Made by a program: the position numbers and the translations under genes
Shown: positions 52,701 through 61,620 of the stretch, in pieces
Position numbering within the stretch: position 1 is the stretch's first letter
Layout: each line of letters starts with the position of its first letter
Notes under the pieces: model-generated
The model's input: the letters and a program-made list of their open reading frames with translations, nothing else
Databases searched by the model: none
Told to the model about the DNA's origin: nothing
Assembly: GCA_037481615.1 (NCBI GenBank)
Contig: JBBFLI010000008.1
Source: SpSt-501 sp037481615
GTDB lineage: Bacteria > Desulfobacterota > Desulfobacteria > Desulfobacterales > SpSt-501
Direction: 5' to 3' (one strand)
DNA: 64,000 nucleotides

Positions 52701-53195
52701 ATGACGCGGCGCGAAAAGATCATCGTCGGCCTCATGTTCCTGACCGTGGGCTACGGGGCGATCGAGCTGCTGCTGCCCCGCTCCCGGGCCCCGCTTCCGG
52801 CCCCGGCCGCCGCCCAGGGGGGCGAGCCCTTGAACGTCTTCATCAGCAAGGTCGCCGATGCGATCCGCGGGGGCGGGCCGGAGGGCAATGCGGTCTGGGA
52901 AAAGGCCCAGGCCGGCTGGGCCCGGAACCCCTTTCTCGAGATCCGCACCAAAACCGGTGGGGTGGCCGAGGAGAAGCGCCCGGGCGATCACCGGGGGGGC
53001 CCCCCTCCCAGCCTGCTCTACAGCGGCTTCATCGAGGCGGCCGGCCGCCGGATTGCGATCATCAACGGGATGGAGTACGAGGCCGGAGACCGCCTGCCGG
53101 CCGGCGGCTTCGTCCTGAAAGCGGTGCGTCCCAACCAGGTCATCGTGGCCTCCCCGCAGGGCGAGGTCGTCATTCCGCTCAAGGAAACCGACTAG
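52701..53195 (+). CDS. PilP/GspC-like periplasmic linker protein
   Basis: 164 residues from the ATG at 52701. N-terminal TM (IIVGLMFLTVGYGAIELLL), Pro/Ala linker, and a C-terminal HR-type beta domain (LLYSGFIEAAGRRIAIINGM, EYEAGDRLPAGGFVLKAV, VVIPLKE) as in PilP and GspC. It would connect the inner-membrane complex to the secretin N0 domain. Directly between PilO and secretin genes. Confidence 0.82.
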   Translation: MTRREKIIVGLMFLTVGYGAIELLLPRSRAPLPAPAAAQGGEPLNVFISKVADAIRGGGPEGNAVWEKAQAGWARNPFLEIRTKTGGVAEEKRPGDHRGGPPPSLLYSGFIEAAGRRIAIINGMEYEAGDRLPAGGFVLKAVRPNQVIVASPQGEVVIPLKETD

Positions 53196-53208
53196 GGGAT
53201 ACCGGCTT

Positions 53209-54711
53209 ATGAGACGCGTTCGATCCTTCGTCCCGTCGGCGGCCGCCGCCTGGGTGCTCGTCGCCCTTCTTGCCTGGGGCTGCGCCCCGCCCAAGAAACC
53301 CGAGGCCGAGAACCCCTTCCTCGAGAAATGGAGGGCGCTCGCCCTGGAATCGAAGGGCTTCTCGCCGGCTTCGCCGGAGCCCACCCGCGAGCGGCTCCCT
53401 GGACAAATCGCCCCGCCCGCGGAGACCTCCCCGGAAAGACAAAAGCCGCTTCCCACACGCCGCGTCAGCCTGAAGATGAGCAACGTCGACGTGGCGACCC
53501 TTCTTCGCGCGCTCGCCCGCGCGGCCGATGTGAACCTGATTCTGAACGACAAGGTCACCGGCCGCTCAAGCATCAACATCACCCAGGCCCCCTGGGACCA
53601 GGTCTTCCTCGGGATCCTGCGCACCCACAACTTGAGCTACGCCTGGCAGGGGGACATCATCCGCATCCTGACCGCCGACGACCTCGAGGAGGACCTGCGC
53701 AAGGAAAGCCGCCGGCGCGATCTGTCGCTCGTGGAGACGCCGGTCGCGCGCATCGTCCCCGTCAAGTTCGCGGAAGCGGCGAAACTCCAGGAAAACCTGA
53801 AGGCTTTCCTCAGCACGGACAAGGCGAACAAGCCGATCGGCTCGATCCTGGTCGACCAGCACACGAACTCGATCATCGTGAACGCCCTGCCGCGGGATCT
53901 GAACGTGATCCTCTCCGTGCTCGAAAAACTCGACAAGCCGACCCCGCAGGTCCTGATCGAGGCCTACATCGTCGAGGCGAACAAGGACGTCGCCCGCGAG
54001 CTCGGCATCCAGTGGGGCGGGGCCTACCAGCTGAGCGGCGGGGACAAGCGCGGGTTCCTGACCGGCCGCGACAACAACGCCCTCGGCTCCGGCGTCGGCA
54101 CCCCGGTAGACCCCACGGCCGGCAACGTGATCGATCTGCCGGTCACCGCCGCGGGCGCCTCGAGCTTCGGTTTCCTCTTCCAGAACGTCGGCAAATCGCT
54201 TCTCGCCGCCCAGTTGACCGCCCTCCAGAACGAGGGCAAGCTGAACATCCTCTCCAGCCCCTCGATCACGACCCTCGACAACCAGACCGCACTGATCGAA
54301 AGCGGCCGCGACATCCCCTTTCAGAGCGTCGAGGACGGCGAGGTGAACATCCAGTACAAGAAGGCCGTCCTCAGCCTCCGGGTGACGCCGCACGTGATCG
54401 ACCCCCGCACGCTCAGGCTCTCGGTGCGCGTGAACAAGGACGAGGTCGACTTCACGCGCCAGGTGCTCGGCAACCCGACGATCGTCACCAAGAACGCCGA
54501 GACCAACGTCATCCAAGCGGACGGCCAGACGCTCGTCATCGGGGGCCTGAACAAGGAGACCACGACCGACGAGCAGACCGGGGTCCCGGGCCTCACGGAT
54601 GTGCCCATCCTGAGCTGGCTCTTCAAGAAACAGGGCAAGGGAAGCTCCAAGGAGGATCTGCTGATCTTCATCACGCCGACGATCCTCAAGCCCTTCCCGG
54701 CCGGAGGCTGA
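53209..54711 (+). CDS. Secretin lipoprotein (PilQ/GspD family)
   Basis: 500 residues. Lipobox LLAWGC with Cys25, N0/STN-type domain about 85-145 (VSLKMSNVDVATLLRALAR, VNLILNDKVTG), N1 domain (VPVKFAEAAKLQENLKAFLS), and the secretin core about 250-490 with VLIEAYIVEANKDVARELGI, LNILSSPSITTLDN, VPGLTDVPILSWLF and DLLIFITPTIL. Short compared with GspD (no extra N domains) and anchored by its own lipid, so it may not need a pilotin. Forms the outer-membrane pore. Confidence 0.92.
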   Translation: MRRVRSFVPSAAAAWVLVALLAWGCAPPKKPEAENPFLEKWRALALESKGFSPASPEPTRERLPGQIAPPAETSPERQKPLPTRRVSLKMSNVDVATLLRALARAADVNLILNDKVTGRSSINITQAPWDQVFLGILRTHNLSYAWQGDIIRILTADDLEEDLRKESRRRDLSLVETPVARIVPVKFAEAAKLQENLKAFLSTDKANKPIGSILVDQHTNSIIVNALPRDLNVILSVLEKLDKPTPQVLIEAYIVEANKDVARELGIQWGGAYQLSGGDKRGFLTGRDNNALGSGVGTPVDPTAGNVIDLPVTAAGASSFGFLFQNVGKSLLAAQLTALQNEGKLNILSSPSITTLDNQTALIESGRDIPFQSVEDGEVNIQYKKAVLSLRVTPHVIDPRTLRLSVRVNKDEVDFTRQVLGNPTIVTKNAETNVIQADGQTLVIGGLNKETTTDEQTGVPGLTDVPILSWLFKKQGKGSSKEDLLIFITPTILKPFPAGG

Positions 54712-54840
54712 CCGGCCGCACACCCGATGGCGCCGCAACGCGCGCCGCCGGGACCCCCCGGGGGCGCCCGCGCCGACGCTGCGCCTGCGGCGCCCGCGGC
54801 CCCGAGGGCCCCGGGTCCGCCTTGTCGGGGTGAAGCCGCG

Positions 54841-56553
54841 ATGGATTACTTTTCCCTTCTCAACCTCGAGCGCGAGCCCTTCTCCAACTCGCCCGACCCG
54901 GACTTCTTCTACCAGTCCCGGCAGCACCTGGACTGCCTCCAGAAGCTCGAGCTCTCGCTTCACCTGCGGCGCGGCCTGAACGTCGTCCTGGGCGAGGTCG
55001 GCACCGGCAAGACGACCCTGTGCCGCCACCTGATCCGGCGTTTCGCCCGGCGGCCGGAGATCGAAACCCACCTCATCCTCGACCCCTCCTTCCGCGACGG
55101 CGCGGATTTTCTCGCCACCGTGGTGCGGCTGCTCACGGGGAGGCGGCTGCCCGCCGAGGTCTCGGAGTGGCAGGCGAAAGAGGCGATCAAGCAGATCCTC
55201 TTCCGGAAAGGGGTCGAGCAGAAGAAGACGACCGTCCTCATCATCGACGAGGGCCAGAAGATCCCCCCCTTCTGTCTCGAGCTTCTGCGCGAGTTTCTGA
55301 ACTACGAGACCAACGCGTACAAACTCTTGCAGATCGTGATCTTCGCCCAGCGCGAGTTCGAGGAGACCCTGCGGCGGCACCCCAACTTCGGCGACCGGAT
55401 CAACCTCCTGCACCGGCTGAAACCCCTCGACTTCGGCGACACCCGGCGCATGATCCGCTTCCGTCTCGAGAGATCGAGCGCCTCGCCGCAGCCGCTCGAC
55501 CTCTTCACCCTGCCCGCCCTGTGGGCCATCCACCGCGCGACGGGCGGTTTCCCGCGGAAGATCATCAACCTCTGCCACCAGTGCATCCTGGCGATGATCA
55601 TCCAGAACGCAAAGCGCGTGGGCTATGCGACCGTGCGGCGCTGCGCCGCGCGGGTCGTCACCGCCGAGGCCCCGGCGCGGACCGGCCGCCGGGCGGCCGC
55701 CTGGGGGGCGACGGCGGCGGCGCTTGCCGCTTTGCTGCTCTGGGCGTTTTCCGCGGAGGTCTCCCCTCTCGATCGGCTCCGCGGGAGGCTGCGGGGGGTA
55801 TTCCCCCCAGCGGCGCCCGGACGGACGCTTTCGCCGGACCCCCCGCGGGGGATCGTGGAAACCCGGCCGATTCCGCAGGCGGAACCCGCCGCCGAGGCGG
55901 CGGAAGCGCCGGTCGCGCAGGCGCCCGACGCCGCGAGGCGCGAAGATCCAACGCCCTCCATGGCGTCGGGGGAGACGGGGCGGTCGGCGGCGGAGGCCGC
56001 AGCCGCAGTCTTCGGGGAGAGGGCTCCCCTTGCCGCCGAGCAGAAGGCGGCGCAGGCGCAGGAGGGGCCGCCTGCAATTCTCGGCGAGGTGCGGCTGCAG
56101 CGCGGCGAGACGGTCTCGGGTGTGATCCAGCGGGTCTACGGGCAATACTCCAACCGTCACTTCCGGGCGGTCATCCTCGCCAACCCCCTGATCGACGACC
56201 CCGACCGCATCTTGGCGGGCCGCACCCTCCGGCTCCCGGCGGTCGAAACCCTCCCCCGGGCGTTGAACAAACCGGCCTGGTGGGTTAAGATAAACGAGTT
56301 TGCAAATCTCGAGGAAGCGCTGGCGGCGTTGCGCAACCCGCCGGATTCCCTGCCCGCGATGCGGCTCATCCCGCTCTGGGAGCCGCGGCAAGGATTGCGC
56401 TTCTTGCTGGTGCTGCGGCAGGTTTTCTTCGACCGCGAGACGGCGCTGCTTCAGATTTCGCTTCTGCCGCGGCACACAGCCGCCGCGGCGGGGCTGATCG
56501 GCTCCTGGGAGGGGGCGGTCCTTTACGCCGACCCCTATCCCGCGGAACACTGA
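54841..56553 (+). CDS. ExeA/GspA-type AAA ATPase with C-terminal LysM-like domain
   Basis: 570 residues from the ATG at 54841 (GGGGTGA 8 bases upstream); the open frame reaches back to 54727 with Pro/Ala-rich sequence. MDYFSLLNLEREPFSNSPDP is the family hallmark; Walker A GEVGTGKTT at 51-59, Walker B VLIIDEGQ near 132. TM near 283-302, a Pro/Ala/Glu linker, a LysM-like peptidoglycan-binding segment (about 419-467, GETVSGVIQRVYGQYSN) and a SPOR-like tail (INEFANLEEALAALRN). It probably opens or remodels peptidoglycan for secretin assembly, as ExeAB does. Confidence 0.87.
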   Translation: MDYFSLLNLEREPFSNSPDPDFFYQSRQHLDCLQKLELSLHLRRGLNVVLGEVGTGKTTLCRHLIRRFARRPEIETHLILDPSFRDGADFLATVVRLLTGRRLPAEVSEWQAKEAIKQILFRKGVEQKKTTVLIIDEGQKIPPFCLELLREFLNYETNAYKLLQIVIFAQREFEETLRRHPNFGDRINLLHRLKPLDFGDTRRMIRFRLERSSASPQPLDLFTLPALWAIHRATGGFPRKIINLCHQCILAMIIQNAKRVGYATVRRCAARVVTAEAPARTGRRAAAWGATAAALAALLLWAFSAEVSPLDRLRGRLRGVFPPAAPGRTLSPDPPRGIVETRPIPQAEPAAEAAEAPVAQAPDAARREDPTPSMASGETGRSAAEAAAAVFGERAPLAAEQKAAQAQEGPPAILGEVRLQRGETVSGVIQRVYGQYSNRHFRAVILANPLIDDPDRILAGRTLRLPAVETLPRALNKPAWWVKINEFANLEEALAALRNPPDSLPAMRLIPLWEPRQGLRFLLVLRQVFFDRETALLQISLLPRHTAAAAGLIGSWEGAVLYADPYPAEH

Positions 56554-56591
56554 GAGACGCGGCAGACACCCGGAGAAGGAAAGCGGTCGCC

Positions 56592-58334
56592 ATGGCCTGG
56601 GAAGCGAACCCCTCCAGCAGCAGGACCTCGATCCCCATGCACAAAAAACTCGGTGAAATGCTCGTCGAGGCGGGGCTGATCGCCCGGCAGAAACTCGCGG
56701 AGATCCTCGAGCAGCAAAAGAAGAGCGGCCTCAAGCTCGGCCAGTACCTCGTCCGCGAAGGCGTCCTCGGGGAAAGCCAGATCGTGGACCTGATCTCCAG
56801 CCAGCTCAAGATCGAGAAATACCGACCCGACCGCCACGTCCTCGACATGGAGCTCGCCAAGCTCGTCACCGCCGAGACCGCGCACAAGTATTCGGTGGCG
56901 CCGCTTCAGAAGAGCGGGATGCTCCTCAAGGTCGCCATGACCGACCCCCTCGACATCCACACCCTCGATGCGCTCGAGGTCCTGACCAACCTCGAGGTCG
57001 AGGCCGTGATCTGCACCGAGCAGCAGCTGAACCAGCTCCACACGACGCTCTACGGGACCTATGCCGGGGTGGGCAGCGTGCTCGAGGACCTCGAGGACGT
57101 GCAGATCGACAAGCAGATCGAGAAGACGGCCTCTCTCGACGACGTGGAGGTGAGTTCGCTCCAGGGCATGGCTCAGGAGGCCCCCGTCGTGCGTCTGGTG
57201 AACTCCATCCTCTCCCAGGGGGTCCGCGAGGGGGCGAGCGACATCCACATCAGCCCCGAGAAGGACCACGTGCAGATCCGCTTCCGCGTCGACGGGAAGC
57301 TCCACGAGGTCCCCGCCCCGCCGAAGGGCATGTTTCTGCCGATCATCTCCCGGCTCAAGATCCTCGCCAACATGGACATCGCCGTGTCGCGCGTGCCGCA
57401 GGACGGCCGCTTCACGGTGAAGATGAAGAACAAGGACATCAACATCCGCGCCTCGACCATCCCCTCGATCTACGGCGAGAACATGGTCCTGCGGCTGCTC
57501 GACACGAGCGCGGACATCTACGCCCTCGAGCTGCTCGGCATGAGCGACGCCGACCGCGGGCGGCTCGAAAGAGAGATCGTCAAGCCCTACGGGATGATCC
57601 TGAGCACCGGCCCCACGGGAAGCGGCAAGAGCACCGCCCTCTACGCGATCCTGAAACGGATCAACAAGGTCGACATCAACATCATCACCGTCGAGGACCC
57701 GGTCGAGTACCGGATCGAGAAGATCCGCCAGGTACAGCTGAACCGCAAGGCCGGGATGACCTTTGCGAGCGGCCTGCGGTCGATTTTGCGGCAGGACCCG
57801 GACGTGATCATGGTGGGCGAGATCCGCGACCGCGAGACGGCCGAGATCGCCGTCCAGGCGGCGCTGACGGGCCACCGCGTGTTGAGCACGCTGCACACGA
57901 ACGACGCCGCCGGCGCGATGACGCGGCTCATGGACATGGGGATCGAGCCCTACCTCGTCTCCTCGGTGATGCTCGTCTCCTTCGCCCAGCGGCTCGTGCG
58001 CAAGGTCTGCCCGAATTGCCGCGCCCCCCGGCCGCCCTCCGAGGCCGAGATCCGCTACTGGAAACTCGAGGGGGTCGACACGAGCGGCTTCGTCGCCGGC
58101 CAGGGCTGCTTCAACTGCATGCACACCGGCTACAAGGGCCGGACGGGCGTCTTCGAGGTGCTCGTGATCGACCCCATGATCCGGGAGATGATCCTGCAGC
58201 GGAAACCCGCCCACGAGATCACGCGGGCCGCCGTGGAGGCGGGCGATTTCCGCACCCTGAGGGACAACGCGATCGACAAGGTCGTCCAGGGGATCACGAC
58301 CCTCGAGGAGGCGGCCTCCGCCGTGCTCGTCTGA
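56592..58334 (+). CDS. Assembly ATPase GspE/PilB
   Basis: 580 residues. N-terminal MshEN-type domain (KLGEMLVEAGLIARQKLAEI, LGQYLVREGVL) that in relatives binds c-di-GMP, then N2 and the RecA-like motor: Walker A GPTGSGKST near 340, Asp box ITVEDPVEY, Walker B MVGEIRDRETAEIA, His box TGHRVLSTLHTNDA, and a zinc site CPNC...CFNC near 473-508. Powers pilin/pseudopilin addition. No PilT retraction ATPase is seen in the window. Confidence 0.95.
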   Translation: MAWEANPSSSRTSIPMHKKLGEMLVEAGLIARQKLAEILEQQKKSGLKLGQYLVREGVLGESQIVDLISSQLKIEKYRPDRHVLDMELAKLVTAETAHKYSVAPLQKSGMLLKVAMTDPLDIHTLDALEVLTNLEVEAVICTEQQLNQLHTTLYGTYAGVGSVLEDLEDVQIDKQIEKTASLDDVEVSSLQGMAQEAPVVRLVNSILSQGVREGASDIHISPEKDHVQIRFRVDGKLHEVPAPPKGMFLPIISRLKILANMDIAVSRVPQDGRFTVKMKNKDINIRASTIPSIYGENMVLRLLDTSADIYALELLGMSDADRGRLEREIVKPYGMILSTGPTGSGKSTALYAILKRINKVDINIITVEDPVEYRIEKIRQVQLNRKAGMTFASGLRSILRQDPDVIMVGEIRDRETAEIAVQAALTGHRVLSTLHTNDAAGAMTRLMDMGIEPYLVSSVMLVSFAQRLVRKVCPNCRAPRPPSEAEIRYWKLEGVDTSGFVAGQGCFNCMHTGYKGRTGVFEVLVIDPMIREMILQRKPAHEITRAAVEAGDFRTLRDNAIDKVVQGITTLEEAASAVLV

Positions 58335-58347
58335 AACGGAAAGGGCC

Positions 58348-59559
58348 ATGGCGCGATTCAGCTACCAGGCGCTCACCGACGCCGGGGAAAACGCGAAGGG
58401 CGAAATCGAGGCCGACTCGGCCGAAGCCGCAGCCGCTCTGGTCGCCGGCCGCGGGCTCATCCCCGTGAGTGTCAAGCCGCTCGGCGCCGCGGCCGCGGGG
58501 GCGGGCCTCGGCGCCTTCCGCTCGCGGGTCAAGGCCGCGGATCTCATCCTCTTCACCAAGCAGTTCAAGACGCTCATCCGGGCCGGTGTGCCCATGCTGA
58601 CGATCCTGCAGGTGCTCGAGGAACAGACCGAAAACCGCACCCTGCGGGAAGCTCTGGGGAAGATCCACCATGACATCCGCGAGGGGGCGAGCCTCCACGA
58701 TGCCTTCCGCCGCCACCCGAAGATCTTCTCCCCCCTCTACTGCAGCATGCTCCGCGCGGGGGAATCCTCCGGGGCCCTGCCCGAGATCCTCGATCGCCTG
58801 ATCTACGTGATCGAGCACGAGAACAAGGTCCGATCCGACATCAAGTCCGCGCTCACCTACCCGGCGATCGTGGTCCTGTTCCTCGGGGTCGCCTTCTTCG
58901 TCCTGCTGGTGGGGGTGATCCCCAAGTTCGTGAACGTCTTCCAGGCGAGCGGGCTCACGCTCCCGCTTCCCACCCGCATCTGCCTTGCGCTCTACGAGCT
59001 GATCGTGCGCCACTGGGCCGTCCTTTTCCTCGGATTGACGGGGCTCATCGTCGCCGCCGTGCTCTACGGTCGGACCGCTCAGGGGCGGCTTCTCCGCGAC
59101 AGCCTGCTGCTGCGCATCCCGCTCGTCGGCAAGCTGTTCCAGAAGGCGGCGATCTCGCGCTTTGCGAGCATCTTTTCGATCCTGCAGTCGAGCGGGGTCG
59201 ACATTCTCGATGCCATGGACATCCTCTCCGGCACGATCGGGAACACGGCCATCGCCCGCCGGCTCGACGGCATCAAGGACCGCCTCAAGGAGGGACGCGG
59301 CATCTCCGGGCCGCTCCGGCAGGCCCGTTATTTCCCGCCCATGCTGGTCAACATGATCGCGGTCGGCGAGGAATCCGGAAACCTCGACACGCTGCTCCGG
59401 GATGTCGCCGCCCACTACGACACCGAGGTCGAATACGCGACCAAGAAGCTCTCCGATGCCATCGGGCCCGTGCTCACGATCAGCCTCGCCGCGGTGGTCG
59501 GCTTCTTTGCGCTCGCGATCTTTCTTCCCATGTGGGACATCTCGCTCAAGGTCAAATGA
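58348..59559 (+). CDS. Inner-membrane platform protein GspF/PilC
   Basis: 403 residues. Two T2SSF domains (about 70-195 and 270-395) with FTKQFKTLIRAGVPMLTILQ, ALTYPAIVVLFLGVAFFVLL, FASIFSILQSSGVDILDAMD and MIAVGEESGNLDTLL; about four TM segments. It receives torque from GspE/PilB. Its stop overlaps the start of the membrane-bound activator gene (ATGA, 59556-59559). Confidence 0.95.
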   Translation: MARFSYQALTDAGENAKGEIEADSAEAAAALVAGRGLIPVSVKPLGAAAAGAGLGAFRSRVKAADLILFTKQFKTLIRAGVPMLTILQVLEEQTENRTLREALGKIHHDIREGASLHDAFRRHPKIFSPLYCSMLRAGESSGALPEILDRLIYVIEHENKVRSDIKSALTYPAIVVLFLGVAFFVLLVGVIPKFVNVFQASGLTLPLPTRICLALYELIVRHWAVLFLGLTGLIVAAVLYGRTAQGRLLRDSLLLRIPLVGKLFQKAAISRFASIFSILQSSGVDILDAMDILSGTIGNTAIARRLDGIKDRLKEGRGISGPLRQARYFPPMLVNMIAVGEESGNLDTLLRDVAAHYDTEVEYATKKLSDAIGPVLTISLAAVVGFFALAIFLPMWDISLKVK

Positions 59560-60899
59560 AGCAGGCGCGGTTCCACATCAGCCTCTACATCATCATCCCC
59601 TTCATCTTCGCGGGGTTTTCGATCTTCTCCGCGCTTCTCGCCTACCGGCTCACACGCTACGGGATGGAGGCGAAAATCGACCCCTCGACCTGGGTCTTCT
59701 GGCTGATCATCGCCATCAGCCTGGTCGCGTTCGGGACGGGCCTGGCGATCGTTCGTTTTCTCCTCCGGCCGGTCGAGGAGTTCATCCGCAAGGCAAGCGA
59801 GCTTCCGGCCTTGAAGACGGCCGTGGGAGGCAGGAAAAAAGGGGGCGACAAGCTCGCCCAAATCACAACCGTCTTCGACCGCGTGACCACGGTGTTGAGC
59901 CGCATCGACGCCCGCCACTTCTTTCCCGAGATCGTGGGCGAAAGTGTGGCCATCCGCGGCATCTTCGGCCTGATCCTGAAGGTCGCCCCGAGCGACACGA
60001 CCGTCCTCATCCTGGGGGAGAGCGGCACCGGCAAGGAACTCGTCGCCACGAGCCTCCACGCCCACAGCCCGAGGAAAGAGAAGCCCTTCGTGAAGTTGAA
60101 TTGTGCGGCGATCCCTCAGGAGCTGCTTGAAAGCGAGCTCTTCGGGCACGAAAAAGGGGCCTTCACGGGGGCGGTTTCCTTCAAGCCGGGGAAATTCGAC
60201 CTCGCAAACGGCGGGACGATTTTTTTGGATGAAATCGGGGATATGCCGCTCACGCTGCAGGCGAAGATCCTGCGGGTGCTCCAGGAGAAAGAGTTCTACC
60301 GCGTCGGCGGCACGCGCACGGTCAGGGTCGATGTCCGCTTCATCGCCTCGACCAACAAGAACCTGGAAAAGCTGGTCGAGGATGGAGTTTTCCGCGAGGA
60401 CCTCTATTACCGCCTCAGCGCCTTCACGCTGCGCCTCCCGCCGCTTCGCGAGCGCAGGGAGGACATTCCGCTCCTGGTCGACCATTTTCTACAGAACGCT
60501 CCGAAAAAAGTAGAAATATCGTCGGTTGCGCTGCAGATGCTCATGGCCTACCCCTGGCCGGGGAACATCCGGGAGCTGAAAAACGTGATCGAGGCGGCGG
60601 CCCTGATCGCCGAGGGGGGTTGTATCGAGCCGGCCCAGCTCCCGGAAAAAATCACGCGGATTTTCGCGGAGATGCCAGGAGAATCGGAGATCAGGCTCCC
60701 TTCGGCCATGAGCCTCGACGCAAAGCTGAACGAAATCGAGCGCAATCTCATCATCGAGGCGCTGATCAAGACCGGGGGGGTCCAGTCGCGGGCGACCGAG
60801 CTTCTCGGGATCAACCAGCGGAGCCTCTGGCACCGGATCCGGAAACTGGGGATCGATGTAAAAAGCATCAAAAAATATGAATCGAGCGTATCCGTTTGA
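59556..60899 (+). CDS. Membrane-embedded sigma-54-dependent activator
   Basis: 447 residues from the ATG at 59556. Two TMs at about 8-32 and 47-70 (LYIIIPFIFAGFSIFSALLA; WVFWLIIAISLVAFGTGLAI), a HAMP-like linker, then AAA+: GESGTGKE, HEKGAFTGAVSFKPGKF, TIFLDEIGDM, REDLYYRLSAF; C-terminal helix-turn-helix RATELLGINQRSLWHRI. No receiver. Last gene of the pilus operon and coupled to GspF; a sigma-54 promoter for two pilins starts 120 bases on. It resembles a one-component replacement for PilS/PilR, sensing at the membrane and activating pilin transcription. Confidence 0.92.
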   Translation: MKQARFHISLYIIIPFIFAGFSIFSALLAYRLTRYGMEAKIDPSTWVFWLIIAISLVAFGTGLAIVRFLLRPVEEFIRKASELPALKTAVGGRKKGGDKLAQITTVFDRVTTVLSRIDARHFFPEIVGESVAIRGIFGLILKVAPSDTTVLILGESGTGKELVATSLHAHSPRKEKPFVKLNCAAIPQELLESELFGHEKGAFTGAVSFKPGKFDLANGGTIFLDEIGDMPLTLQAKILRVLQEKEFYRVGGTRTVRVDVRFIASTNKNLEKLVEDGVFREDLYYRLSAFTLRLPPLRERREDIPLLVDHFLQNAPKKVEISSVALQMLMAYPWPGNIRELKNVIEAAALIAEGGCIEPAQLPEKITRIFAEMPGESEIRLPSAMSLDAKLNEIERNLIIEALIKTGGVQSRATELLGINQRSLWHRIRKLGIDVKSIKKYESSVSV

Positions 60900-60923
60900 T
60901 TCAAAAATCTACATATTTTGAAT
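60899..60923. repeat. Inverted repeat after the activator gene
   Basis: ATTCAAAA and TTTTGAAT arms (8 bp, perfect) around a 9-base spacer, beginning at the activator stop codon. Either a weak terminator or an activator site for the pilin promoter. Confidence 0.4.
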
Positions 60924-60965
60924 AAAGCGGGAACCGGCGGGGGAAGTCGGTGCTTGCCAGAAAAG

Positions 60966-60977
60966 TGATAAATATCA
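60966..60977. promoter_or_regulatory. Palindrome TGATAAATATCA (candidate activator site)
   Basis: TGATA-AA-TATCA is a perfect inverted repeat 45 bases upstream of the -24 element of the pilin promoter, within AT-rich DNA. Position and symmetry fit an enhancer-type site, perhaps for the membrane-bound activator. Confidence 0.4.
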
Positions 60978-61019
60978 TGATTAACTGATTTTTTGTTAAA
61001 AATTACATTGCCAGATAAT

Positions 61020-61037
61020 TTGGCATAAATTGTGCTT
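61020..61037 (+). promoter_or_regulatory. Sigma-54-type promoter of the pilin genes
   Basis: TTGGCAT-AAATT-GTGCTT: GG at 61022-61023 and GC at 61034-61035, 10 bases apart, 8 of 10 consensus positions. Predicted start near 61047, followed by a leader with AGGAGGAAGAG ahead of the first pilin ATG. Overlaps the right arm of a TGCCA-N7-TGGCA inverted repeat. Confidence 0.7.
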
Positions 61038-61088
61038 ATCCTCACGGGCACCTAAGGTTCGCAATACGCCTCGTGAGGAGGAAGAGTC

Positions 61089-61520
61089 ATGAAGCCTTCA
61101 AAGGTCATCAAGAGCGAATCGGGATTCACGCTGGTCGAAATCATCGCCGTGCTCATCATCCTCGGCATTCTGGCCGCCGTGGCCGTGCCGCGGTACATCG
61201 ACCTCGAGACGAATGCCAAAAACAGGGCCATCGACGCCGGCATCTCCGAACTTAACGGCCGAGAGAGCCTGGTTTGGGCCGACGCAAAAATTTCGAACCA
61301 GAATTTTGCTGACGACGCGGCCATTGATGCCTACGTGATGGGTAGAATGAACTTCGACCTGAATCCTCCCGGATCCACATCTCCAGACTACGTTTGGGAG
61401 GGTGGCAACCCGGCTGCAACCGGTGGAAGCCTGAGGTTCAAAGGCGGCTCCGCGGTCGCCCTCACGCGGACACCTGCAAAACTGGATCAGCCCGGGTCTT
61501 GGCGCAGAACAAGTCCTTGA
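61089..61520 (+). CDS. Type IV pilin/pseudopilin, first of pair
   Basis: 143 residues with a strong ribosome binding site. Class III leader MKPSKVIKSESG, cleavage after Gly12, then FTLVEIIAVLIILGILAAVA with Glu at mature position 5. The mature ~131 residues contain AIDAGISELNGRESLVWADA and end with LRFKGGSAVALTRTP and WRRTSP. No cysteine pair. Probably the major or a minor subunit of the machine encoded upstream; the prepilin peptidase must be elsewhere. Confidence 0.9.
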   Translation: MKPSKVIKSESGFTLVEIIAVLIILGILAAVAVPRYIDLETNAKNRAIDAGISELNGRESLVWADAKISNQNFADDAAIDAYVMGRMNFDLNPPGSTSPDYVWEGGNPAATGGSLRFKGGSAVALTRTPAKLDQPGSWRRTSP

Positions 61521-61620
61521 AATTAAATTTATTTTTATGATTCGAACGAGGATCGGTCTCCGGCAAGCGATGAAAAGAGTTCCGCAAAACAATCCGGTCT
61601 CTGCAAACGGCCTCGATGCA

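Noticed and set aside
50174..52735. Very long minus-strand open frame (853 codons) opposite the PilM-PilN and PilO genes
   Set aside because: It mirrors the codon structure of the real plus-strand genes in GC-rich DNA and shows no domain sequence.
53566..56550. 994-codon minus-strand open frame opposite secretin and ExeA-like genes
   Set aside because: Antisense shadow; composition is dominated by Arg/Gly/Asp from reverse-read GC-rich codons, and both real genes have complete family motifs.
61551..61568. GG-N10-GC spacing before the second pilin
   Set aside because: Only the GG and GC match; the flanking bases (GGTCTCCGGCAAGC) do not fit a sigma-54 promoter, and the gene can be read from the upstream pilin promoter.
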